A stretch of DNA of 64,000 nt, taken from Rikenellaceae bacterium. Lineage in GTDB: Bacteria > Bacteroidota > Bacteroidia > Bacteroidales > Rikenellaceae. Below the pieces are notes generated by a model. It made no database searches. It worked only from the letters and a program-made list of their open reading frames with translations, and was not told the origin of the DNA. The stretch spans positions 21,344 to 85,343 of the forward strand of contig SUZI01000007.1 of NCBI GenBank assembly GCA_015060005.1, given 5' to 3'. A program made the translations under genes and the position numbers. Shown one piece after another: positions 57,226 through 64,000 of the stretch (positions are counted from its first letter, which is position 1; the number at the start of each line of letters is the position of its first letter).

Positions 57226-58395
57226 ATGTTTCATCTTACGATACTACTCACCATAGCAATCATTGCACTCGACATCGTTGCAGTGCGTAGGCTGGCACGC
57301 CAGAGCCACTACCGCTCATTATGGGTGGCGGCAGCTGTGGCGGCTGATATAGTGCCCATTGCGATATCGATTGGAGTGCTGATGACAGCCAGAGATAACA
57401 CCACCGCTGTGATGATGACATCGGCGTGGGCGTTCTTTGCATATTTGGTGCTCTGCGTAGCCCGCATACCTCTCAACATAGCCATAGTGTGCAGCAAACG
57501 ACGTTGGGTGAGGCTCGGCGGAGCGGCAATAACAGCAGTAACGGTCATCGTTCTGTTCTATGGAATGTTGGTAACGCGAACAGATTACCGCATAACACGC
57601 CACACGATATATTCGGAGCGGCTGCCTCAAGCCTTCGACGGATATAAGATAGTGCAACTCTCGGATATTCACATAGGTACTATGCTCTCGCCAGAGGAGG
57701 AACTCACGGAGATAGTCCGCTTGTGTAACGCCGAAGATGCCGATATGGTGGCTTTCTGCGGCGATTTGGTCAACGTGAGCTACGATGAGCTAAAGAGCGA
57801 ATATGCGGCTATCTTGGCTCAGCTAAAGGCTCGCGATGGGGTGTATAGCGTAACAGGAAATCACGACACCGGCATATATATGCGAACAAGAGGCATATCG
57901 GTCGAGGAGAACACCTCGCGACTCATAGCCCAACAACAGCAGATGGGGTGGAAGACATTGGAAGACAGCACGTTGCATATACATCGCTCGGGAGAGTCAA
58001 TAGCTCTGACGGGAGTGGCTTTCTCGGATAAGTTGCAGGCATTTCGCCACTCATTCGACCTGCCATACATCGACCTCAAGGAGGCTTACGAAGCGACAGA
58101 GAGAGCCTCGTTCAACATAACCATATCGCACATACCGCAGACGTGGGACAGCATACTACAGGACTCACTTGCCGACCTCACACTCTCGGGACACGTACAC
58201 GCTATGCAGCTGAAGCTACCCATAGGCAGACGTGGGCTCTCGCCCGCAATGTTTGGCTACAAACGCTGGAGCGGACTCTACCACGAGCAGGGCAGATACC
58301 TCTATATAAATGATGGTATAGGCAACGTATTGTTCCCTCTACGCGTAGGAGCAAAGCCCGAGATTACGGTGATAACCATTAAGTGTCAGGAGTAG
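57226..58395 (+). CDS. Membrane-anchored calcineurin-like metallophosphoesterase
   Basis: 389 residues. Four N-terminal transmembrane helices (about 1-130) precede a metallophosphoesterase domain with all metal motifs: LSDIHIG, FCGDLVN, GNHD and GHVHAMQLKLPIG. This layout is that of YkuE/YaeI-like proteins, which may act on UDP-diacylglucosamine-type lipids or other envelope phosphoesters; the actual substrate is unknown. Its stop codon TAG directly abuts the complementary stop of the convergent PatB gene. Confidence 0.88.
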   Translation: MFHLTILLTIAIIALDIVAVRRLARQSHYRSLWVAAAVAADIVPIAISIGVLMTARDNTTAVMMTSAWAFFAYLVLCVARIPLNIAIVCSKRRWVRLGGAAITAVTVIVLFYGMLVTRTDYRITRHTIYSERLPQAFDGYKIVQLSDIHIGTMLSPEEELTEIVRLCNAEDADMVAFCGDLVNVSYDELKSEYAAILAQLKARDGVYSVTGNHDTGIYMRTRGISVEENTSRLIAQQQQMGWKTLEDSTLHIHRSGESIALTGVAFSDKLQAFRHSFDLPYIDLKEAYEATERASFNITISHIPQTWDSILQDSLADLTLSGHVHAMQLKLPIGRRGLSPAMFGYKRWSGLYHEQGRYLYINDGIGNVLFPLRVGAKPEITVITIKCQE

Positions 58396-59577
58396 CTACA
58401 GAGTGCTGATAGCCTCCGTGAGTTGCTGCAAAGCCTTATGGAGCACAGCACGTGGCAAGCCCACATTCATTCGCATAAACTGCTCGCCCTGACTGCCGAA
58501 CATAGCTCCATCGTTCATCGCAAGGTGGGCTCGGTTGACCATAAAATCGACTAAAGCATCGTGCTGCAAGCCTAATGCCGAGAAGTCAATCCACACCAAA
58601 AAAGAGGCTTGTGGCTTGATGACACCTATCTCGGGATGGTGCTGAGCCATATAGTCGGCAACGAAGTCGATATTTTGCTCGACATAACACAACATCTGCT
58701 CTCGCCACTCATCGCCTTGTGTAAAGGCTGCCTCCGTAGCGACCATAGCAAACAGAGTAGGAGCACTCAGCTCGGCAGCTTCAGCCCAAGAGAAGAACTG
58801 CTCACGCAAACGTGCATCAGGTACGATAGCGTAGGAGCTGACGACACCCGCTATATTGAAGGTCTTGCTCGGTGCGGCGAAGGTTACGCTGCATCGGCGA
58901 GCCTCGTCGCTGACGGCAGCAAAAGGTGTGTGGCGGTTGCCATAGAGAGCCATATCGCAGTGAATCTCATCGGAGAGGACTATGAGGTTGTGCTTGGCGG
59001 CGATGTGAGCCAGACACTGCAAATCCTCCCTGCTCCACACGATGCCGATAGGGTTGTGGGGGTTGGCGAGGATTATCACCCTGCACTGCTCATCAATGAT
59101 GGACTCCAACTGCTCGAAATCCATACGGTAGTGTACGCCATCATCACAGCGGAGCGGATTTTCTACACACGCTCTGCCCAAGTTCTCGGTAACGAGGCGG
59201 AAAGGGTGGTAGACAGGTGGCTGGATGATGACTTTGTCGCCCTTCTGTGTGAAGGCGTGCAGAGCCATAGCTATGCCCTTGACGATACCTGGAATATAAC
59301 ACAGCCACTCTCGCTCCACAGCCCACGCGTGGCGGCGATAGGTCCAGTCGACGATGCTCTGCCAATAGCTGTCGTAGGGCTTGGTATAGCCAAAGACGGG
59401 GTGGTCAAGACGCTCTCGGAGAGCCTCGACAACAAAGTCGGGAGTAGCAAAATCCATATCGGCTACCCACAAAGAAATCAAGTCGTTACGACCATACATC
59501 TCATCCAACGCATCATACTTGAAAGAGTTGGTATCGCGGCGGTCAATCACCTTATCGAAATCGTATTTTGGAGCCAT
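58396..59577 (-). CDS. PatB/MalY-type PLP C-S lyase or aminotransferase
   Basis: Fold-type I PLP enzyme of 393 residues. The PLP lysine lies in TFAAPSKTFNIAGV, with NPHNPIGIVW and LSDEIHCDMALYG as usual cofactor contacts; the opening FDKVIDRRDTNSFKYD and LWVADMDFATPDFV are typical of the PatB/MalY group. Members act as cystathionine beta-lyases in methionine synthesis or as cysteine desulfhydrases. No metB or other methionine gene is near, so the physiological reaction is open. Confidence 0.9.
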   Translation of the reverse strand: MAPKYDFDKVIDRRDTNSFKYDALDEMYGRNDLISLWVADMDFATPDFVVEALRERLDHPVFGYTKPYDSYWQSIVDWTYRRHAWAVEREWLCYIPGIVKGIAMALHAFTQKGDKVIIQPPVYHPFRLVTENLGRACVENPLRCDDGVHYRMDFEQLESIIDEQCRVIILANPHNPIGIVWSREDLQCLAHIAAKHNLIVLSDEIHCDMALYGNRHTPFAAVSDEARRCSVTFAAPSKTFNIAGVVSSYAIVPDARLREQFFSWAEAAELSAPTLFAMVATEAAFTQGDEWREQMLCYVEQNIDFVADYMAQHHPEIGVIKPQASFLVWIDFSALGLQHDALVDFMVNRAHLAMNDGAMFGSQGEQFMRMNVGLPRAVLHKALQQLTEAISTL

Positions 59578-59613
59578 AGTGCAGTGTTGGGTTAAAGGTT
59601 GGGGAATACATTA

Positions 59614-60273
59614 TTATATTGTGCGGCTGCCGAAGATGGTAGAGCCGATGCGGACCTCGGTGGTGTCGTACTCGAGGGCTATGTGGTAGTCGTCGGACAT
59701 ACCCATCGAGAGGGTGTCGAAGCTCTCGTCGAAATACTTGGCAAGCTCCGCCTTACAAGCCCTTATACGCTCGAAATCGGCACGTATAACAGCCTCATCA
59801 TCGGTCAGGGTAGTCATACCCATAACACCTCTTATACGCAGATTTTGCAGCTTACGGAAGCCTCCATTGGAGGCAAACTCAACAAGCTCTTCCCACGCCC
59901 AGCCCGACTTGGTCTGCTCCTGGGTTACGTGCACCTCCACAAGGCAATCTATCGTGCGACCACACTTGAGTGCCTGCTCGTTGACAGCCACCGCCAAACG
60001 CTCACTATCCAACGACTCGATGAGCGAGACGAAGGGGGCTATATACTTTATCTTATTGGTCTGCAAATGACCTATCATAACCCACTCTATATCCTTCGGC
60101 AGGGCAGCATACTTCTCCTTCAACTCCTGAGGGCGGCTCTCGCCAAAGCGACGTTGTCCCGCCTCGTAAGCCTCCAAAATAGCCTCCGCAGGGTGAAACT
60201 TCGAGACAGCCAACAGACTCACTCCGCTCGGCAATGACTCCTTAAGATGCAGTAATTTATCCTTTATAGACAT
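59614..60273 (-). CDS. YggS-family PLP homeostasis protein
   Basis: A 219-residue alanine-racemase-like TIM barrel without the second domain. PLP lysine is Lys25 in LLAVSKFHPAEAI; other family motifs are RRFGESRPQELKEK, WVMIGHLQTNKIKYI and LSMGMSDDYHIALEYDTTEVRIGSTIFG. YggS (PLPBP) proteins buffer the PLP pool and carry no known catalytic activity. It lies 36 bases upstream of the PatB gene on the same strand. Confidence 0.94.
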   Translation of the reverse strand: MSIKDKLLHLKESLPSGVSLLAVSKFHPAEAILEAYEAGQRRFGESRPQELKEKYAALPKDIEWVMIGHLQTNKIKYIAPFVSLIESLDSERLAVAVNEQALKCGRTIDCLVEVHVTQEQTKSGWAWEELVEFASNGGFRKLQNLRIRGVMGMTTLTDDEAVIRADFERIRACKAELAKYFDESFDTLSMGMSDDYHIALEYDTTEVRIGSTIFGSRTI

Positions 60274-60290
60274 ACTTCACTCGGTTTTAC

Positions 60291-60321
60291 TTTGTAAAAG
60301 TACATATTTTTTTTAACTTTG
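60291..60321 (+). promoter_or_regulatory. Promoter of the C69 dipeptidase gene
   Basis: TTTG at 60291-60294, exactly 19 bases, then TAACTTTG at 60314-60321: a complete match to the Bacteroidota consensus. The ATG lies at 60360. Confidence 0.75.
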
Positions 60322-60359
60322 CCTAAATTAGACAACAACAATAAATAATTAATAGAAGT

Positions 60360-62051
60360 ATGAAATCAATTTTTAAGACATTTGTGGTGGCGATAGCGGC
60401 TCTGTGTGCTATCTCGCCCGCCTTTGCCTGCACCAACTTTATCATCACCAAGGGGGCATCAACCGATGGCTCTATCTTAGTAACATACGCAGCAGACTCG
60501 CACCAGCTCTATGGTGCACTCTACAAGCATAATGCCCTGCGTAATGGTAAGGGAATGATGGATGTAACGGAGTGGGACTCAGGCAAATACTTGGGACAGA
60601 TTCCACAAGTGCCCGTAACTTACTCTACGGTAGGTAATATGAACGAGCACTCGCTCATCATCACCGAGACAACCTTCGGTGGTCGCTCGGAGCTCTACGA
60701 CCCAAAGGGTATTATGGACTATGGCTCACTCATCTATATCACCCTTCAGCGTGCCAAGACCGCACGTGAGGCTATCGAGATTATAGCCGACTTGGCGAAC
60801 ACCTATGGCTACGCATCGAGTGGCGAGAGCTTCTCTATCGCCGACACCGAAGAGGCTTGGATTATGGAGCTCATAGGCAAGGGTCCCGACAACAAGGGTA
60901 TCGTATGGGTGGCACGCCGCATCCCCGACGGATATATCTCGGCACACGCCAACCAGGCACGTATCACCACATTTCCTCTCAACGATAAGGAGAATTGCCT
61001 CTATGCCGATGATGTAATCTCGTTCGCACGCGAGAAGGGTTACTTCGCAGGCAGCGACGAGGAGTTCTCATTCTGCGATGCCTATGCACCAGCCGACTTC
61101 GGTGCCTTGCGTGGCTGTGAGGCTCGCGTATGGGCATTTTTCCGCACCTTTGCGGAGGGTATGGACCGCTATTTGCCTTATGCTATGGGACACGAGATTG
61201 ATATGCAGGACCGTATGCCACTGTGGGTGAAGCCTACCGAGAAGATATCTCCAAAGCAGCTCTTTGACGCTATGCGAGACCACTACGAGGGTACTCCTAT
61301 GGATATGACAACAGACTTAGGTGCAGGTGGTCATAGCCTCCCTTACCGCTGGCGACCAATGTCATTCGAGGTGGATGGCGTAACATATATGAACGAGCGT
61401 GCGACAGCTACCCAGCAGACAGGCTTCTGGATGGTAGGTCAGGCTCGCCCAGGCAAGGTGGGTATCTTGTGGTTTGGCGTGGATGACGCTGCCACATCGT
61501 GCCTCACACCTATCTACTGCAACACTACCGAGGTGCCTCAGTGCTTCGCCGAGAACAACGGTAGCTCGATGTTGGAGATTGGCGACGACTCAGCCTTCTG
61601 GGTGTTCAACCGCGTAACGAACTTCGCTTATATGCGTTACGATATGATTTCAGCCGACATACGCAAGGTGGTCGACAAGTGGGAGAACACTATGTTGGAG
61701 AGGGTTGCAGAGGTCGATGCAAGAGTAGCCAACCTCTCGGCAAAGAACCAGCGTCGTGCCCTCACATCGTTCAGCACAACGACAGCACAGACTATGTTTG
61801 AGAGCTGGAAGCGTCTGGATAAGTATCTGCTTATCAAGTATGTAGATGGCAACGTCAAGAGCGAGCACAAGGATGTATTGAGCTACGTCATCGATGGTAA
61901 TGCTTCGGCTGCCCACTTCGTGGAGAATGGCAACGGCAAGCAGATACCCGACAAGATTCAGTTCCCAGGCTACAACGAGAAGTGGAAGAGAGCTGTCGCC
62001 GAGGATAATGGCGAGATACTCAAGCAGGTGGATGTAGTGATTAAAAAATAG
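60360..62051 (+). CDS. Exported C69-family dipeptidase
   Basis: Ntn-hydrolase of 563 residues. Signal peptide MKSIFKTFVVAIAALCAISPAFA ends directly before CTNFIITKGASTDGS, so signal cleavage would expose Cys24 as the N-terminal nucleophile. Other family segments are SFSIADTEEAWIMELIG and RRIPDGYISAHANQARI. Probably periplasmic and active on dipeptides. It shares an operon with lpdA, which starts six bases after its stop; this pairing has no obvious metabolic logic. Confidence 0.92.
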   Translation: MKSIFKTFVVAIAALCAISPAFACTNFIITKGASTDGSILVTYAADSHQLYGALYKHNALRNGKGMMDVTEWDSGKYLGQIPQVPVTYSTVGNMNEHSLIITETTFGGRSELYDPKGIMDYGSLIYITLQRAKTAREAIEIIADLANTYGYASSGESFSIADTEEAWIMELIGKGPDNKGIVWVARRIPDGYISAHANQARITTFPLNDKENCLYADDVISFAREKGYFAGSDEEFSFCDAYAPADFGALRGCEARVWAFFRTFAEGMDRYLPYAMGHEIDMQDRMPLWVKPTEKISPKQLFDAMRDHYEGTPMDMTTDLGAGGHSLPYRWRPMSFEVDGVTYMNERATATQQTGFWMVGQARPGKVGILWFGVDDAATSCLTPIYCNTTEVPQCFAENNGSSMLEIGDDSAFWVFNRVTNFAYMRYDMISADIRKVVDKWENTMLERVAEVDARVANLSAKNQRRALTSFSTTTAQTMFESWKRLDKYLLIKYVDGNVKSEHKDVLSYVIDGNASAAHFVENGNGKQIPDKIQFPGYNEKWKRAVAEDNGEILKQVDVVIKK

Positions 62052-62057
62052 AAGATT

Positions 62058-63428
62058 ATGTACGATATCATCGTTATAGGCAGCGGACCTGGCGGTTATG
62101 TAGCCGCCATCCGTGCCTCACAACTTAGCAAGAGGGTAGCCATCGTCGAGAAGGCTGATTTGGGCGGTGTATGCCTTAATTGGGGCTGCATACCCACAAA
62201 GGCACTGTTGAAGAGTGCCCAGGTCTATACCTACTGCCGCAACGCAGCACACTATGGCGTAGAGTTGGAGGGCGAGGTGAAGCCCGACTTCGAGAAGATA
62301 GTGGCTCGCTCACGCACCGTAGCCGAGACTATGAGCAAGGGCGTAGCTTTCCTGATGAAGAAGAACAATATCGACGTAATAAAGGGCTTTGGTCGTATAG
62401 CCGAGGCGGGTAAGGTCGAGGTGGAGGGCACGATATACGAGGCTCGGAACATCATCCTCGCCACGGGTGCTCGCCCACGCGAGATGGCTTTTATGCCTGT
62501 CGACTCTCAGCACGTCATCACATCGAAGGAGGCTCTGATGCTGCCTAAACTGCCCGAGACGATGATTGTTGTGGGCTCGGGAGCTATCGGCAGCGAGTTC
62601 GCTACGTTGTACGCCTCGTTGGGCACGAAGGTAACTATCGTGGAGTATATGCCACAGATTATGCCTTTGGAGGATGAGGAGGTAGCCAAAGCTATGGAGC
62701 GTGCGTTCCGCAAGATGCGTGTTGCGGTTATGACCGCCACCAACGTCAAGAGCGTCAGCGTCGAGGATGGTCAGTGCAAGGTAGAGATTGAGGGTAAGAA
62801 GGGTGCGGAGACCCTCACAGCGGAGGTTGTACTCTCGGCTGTGGGCATCAAATCCAACATCGAAGGCATTGGTCTCGAGGAGGTTGGAGTGGTCGTAGAG
62901 CGAGATAAGATAAAGGTCGACGAGCACTATCAGACCACCGTCGAGGGTATCTATGCCATAGGCGACATAATCCCTACGCCAGCCTTGGCACACGTAGCAT
63001 CGGCAGAGGCTATACACTGCGTGGAGCATATCTGCGGACTCAACCCCGACGCGGTAGACTACTCGACCATACCGTCGTGCATCTTCACCTCGCCCGAGGT
63101 GGCATCGGTAGGTATGACCGAACAGCAGTGTCAGCAGCAGGGCATAGAGTATAAGGTAGGTCGCTTCCCATTCACAGCATCGGGCAAGGCGACAGCTGCG
63201 GGCGACAGAGATGGCTTTGTGAAGCTCATCTTCGACGCCGAGGAGCGACTCCTTGGTGCACATATGGTGGGAGCTACGGTTACCGAGATGTTGGGCGAGC
63301 CAACACTTGCCAAGAAGATGGGAGCCACAGCCCACGCCATAGCCAAGACCATACACTCACACCCAACGATGCACGAGGCTCTTATGGAGGCATCGGAGGC
63401 AGCCCTCGGTGCTGCGATACACCTCTAA
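62058..63428 (+). CDS. lpdA: Dihydrolipoyl dehydrogenase
   Basis: FAD-dependent E3 enzyme of 456 residues reoxidising dihydrolipoamide with NAD. The FAD motif GSGPGG is at 8-13, the redox disulfide GGVCLNWGCIPTK has Cys39 and Cys44, the NAD motif is VVGSGAIGSEFA, and the C-terminal His-Glu pair appears in HSHPTMHEAL. No E1/E2 or glycine-cleavage genes are adjacent, so the complex it serves (pyruvate, branched-chain or glycine cleavage) cannot be told. Confidence 0.95.
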   Translation: MYDIIVIGSGPGGYVAAIRASQLSKRVAIVEKADLGGVCLNWGCIPTKALLKSAQVYTYCRNAAHYGVELEGEVKPDFEKIVARSRTVAETMSKGVAFLMKKNNIDVIKGFGRIAEAGKVEVEGTIYEARNIILATGARPREMAFMPVDSQHVITSKEALMLPKLPETMIVVGSGAIGSEFATLYASLGTKVTIVEYMPQIMPLEDEEVAKAMERAFRKMRVAVMTATNVKSVSVEDGQCKVEIEGKKGAETLTAEVVLSAVGIKSNIEGIGLEEVGVVVERDKIKVDEHYQTTVEGIYAIGDIIPTPALAHVASAEAIHCVEHICGLNPDAVDYSTIPSCIFTSPEVASVGMTEQQCQQQGIEYKVGRFPFTASGKATAAGDRDGFVKLIFDAEERLLGAHMVGATVTEMLGEPTLAKKMGATAHAIAKTIHSHPTMHEALMEASEAALGAAIHL

Positions 63429-63436
63429 AGCAATGA

Positions 63437-63463
63437 GGAATTAGGAATTAGTAATTAGGAATT
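63437..63463. repeat. Tandem GGAATTA heptamer
   Basis: Nearly four units: GGAATTA (63437-63443), GGAATTA (63444-63450), GTAATTA (63451-63457) and GGAATT (63458-63463), immediately before the lpdA terminator. Looks like a short slipped-strand repeat or part of a dispersed element. Confidence 0.8.
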
Positions 63464-63494
63464 GGGGAGTCCCGCTTTAGGACTCCCCTTTTTT
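63464..63494 (+). terminator. Terminator of C69 peptidase-lpdA
   Basis: A 9-bp stem GGGGAGTCC (63464-63472) and GGACTCCCC (63480-63488), seven-base loop, and six Ts (63489-63494), 35 bases past the lpdA stop. Confidence 0.92.
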
Positions 63495-63500
63495 GAGGTT

Positions 63501-63643
63501 TGTTACAATCTGTTACATCTGTTACACCCCTGTAACAAGTGTAACAAAATGGGCGATTTCCGAGATAACACGCTGATTATACGCGAGTTACGCTGTTACA
63601 AACCTGTTACAACGTGTAACAAAAGTGTAACAAAACTGTAACA
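63501..63643. repeat. Phased array of ten TGTTACA/TGTAACA heptamers
   Basis: Five TGTTACA (starting 63501, 63511, 63520, 63594, 63605) and five of its complement TGTAACA (starting 63531, 63540, 63615, 63626, 63637). Spacings within each cluster are 9-11 bases. Cluster one is three forward then two reverse; cluster two is two forward then three reverse; 47 bases lie between. Degenerate copies may lie in this gap (GATAACA at 63564, AGTTACG at 63586). Confidence 0.9.
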
Positions 63644-63663
63644 AGATTGTCGGCGGTCAGGCA

Positions 63664-64000
63664 CTAAGGGATACTCAGCACAGAGTTTATATCGCACAGC
63701 AACAGCCCACGGCTGATGGCTCGCGAGACCTTAACACGAGCATAAGATTCTGTTACTCCTAACTTATCTACCAACTTAGTATATAAGAGTTTACGCTCAG
63801 CCATACCACCTAACTCATCGCGGAGCACTCTGACGCAGTCGTCCTCCTTATCGCTACTCTCCGTAGGCAGTGGGCATCGCTCGGGAAGCCCCAAGCCCTG
63901 CAGCTCGGGTCTATTCATCGCGAGGCGTGCATCAACGTCTACGACGTGAAACGCAAAGCGTGCAAACTCCGTATTACGGCAGAACTGAGGTTCTACAACC
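63664..64000 (-). CDS. 3' end of an unrecognised gene leaving the window
   Basis: An open frame on the minus strand runs from the window edge to the stop at 63664, giving the last 111 residues of a protein; an ATG at 63918 is internal to the frame and probably not the start. The C-terminal third, with ERKLLYTKLVDKLGVTESYA and KVSRAISRGLL, reads like a winged helix or helix-turn-helix. Family not recognised; primase/helicase-type proteins of mobile elements can end like this, but that is a guess. It ends about 20 bases from the heptamer array. Confidence 0.6.
   Translation of the reverse strand, partial: VVEPQFCRNTEFARFAFHVVDVDARLAMNRPELQGLGLPERCPLPTESSDKEDDCVRVLRDELGGMAERKLLYTKLVDKLGVTESYARVKVSRAISRGLLLCDINSVLSIP

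Noticed and set aside
57159..57290. Small upstream frame overlapping the phosphoesterase start (43 residues)
   Set aside because: Could be a leader peptide, but it has no ribosome-binding site of note and the second half is simply the other frame of the real gene.
62310..63356. 348-residue minus-strand frame within lpdA
   Set aside because: Antisense to lpdA; composition is that of a reversed coding strand, without recognisable motifs.
63501..63643. CRISPR array
   Set aside because: Repeats are 7 bases in both orientations with 2-4 bases between them; no CRISPR-like repeat or spacer length and no cas genes.

Overview
The window is a stretch of a Bacteroidota (order Bacteroidales) chromosome, most likely a Rikenellaceae/Alistipes-like gut commensal; the genus is inference. 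The supporting signs are promoters of the Bacteroidota type (TTTG-N19-TAnnTTTG), a short primary sigma factor without region 1.1, a BspA-type leucine-rich-repeat lipoprotein, a PUR-alpha-like DUF3276 protein, DcaP-like and other outer-membrane porins, and an L-rhamnose operon with an AraC regulator as described for gut Bacteroides. Coding density is high and most of the window is ordinary core genome.

Layout. 0-7 kb: a surface LRR lipoprotein, then an outer-membrane porin directly upstream of a complete polyamine ABC transporter (potABCD), closed by a terminator and followed by tRNA-Asp. 7-17 kb: rsmD, a pilin-like membrane protein, a RecD-like helicase, mutS-mntP, udk, gyrB, ftsE. 17-24 kb: a six-gene minus-strand L-rhamnose operon (rhaB, rhaA, fucO, rhaT, rhaD, rhaR). 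24-32 kb: glyA, rpoD, a GNAT acetyltransferase with ung, an alkaline phosphatase, an M20 peptidase, glmM. 32-39 kb: a compact plus-strand cluster (nucleoside phosphorylase, dnaN, DEDD exonuclease, LysM/periplasmic-binding protein, rex, RibF-like enzyme, thioesterase, YhhN membrane protein), then htpG behind a sigma-54-like promoter. 41-55 kb: mostly minus-strand housekeeping operons (serine hydrolase-dnaE-trxA; DUF3276-mnmA-VTT protein-aroE; ettA-hisS-S41 protease). 55-63.4 kb: rubrerythrin, a DcaP-like porin, a membrane phosphoesterase, a PatB-type lyase, a YggS PLP protein, a C69 dipeptidase and lpdA.

The last 600 bases differ from the rest: a tandem heptamer, a terminator, then ten TGTTACA/TGTAACA heptamers spaced about one helical turn apart in two mirror-organised clusters, beside the 3' end of an unrecognised gene that leaves the window. 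This is the best candidate for something undescribed. Other points of interest are the PotD with both a lipoprotein-type N-terminus and a C-terminal membrane helix, a RibF homologue without a normal riboflavin-kinase domain, an inverted partial copy of the tRNA-Asp 3' end, an alternating CGGTTTTG array before rpoD, and a LysM protein with an LpoA-like C-terminal domain. No CRISPR array, insertion sequence, rRNA or complete mobile element was seen. All functional calls rest on reading motifs by eye, without database searches.
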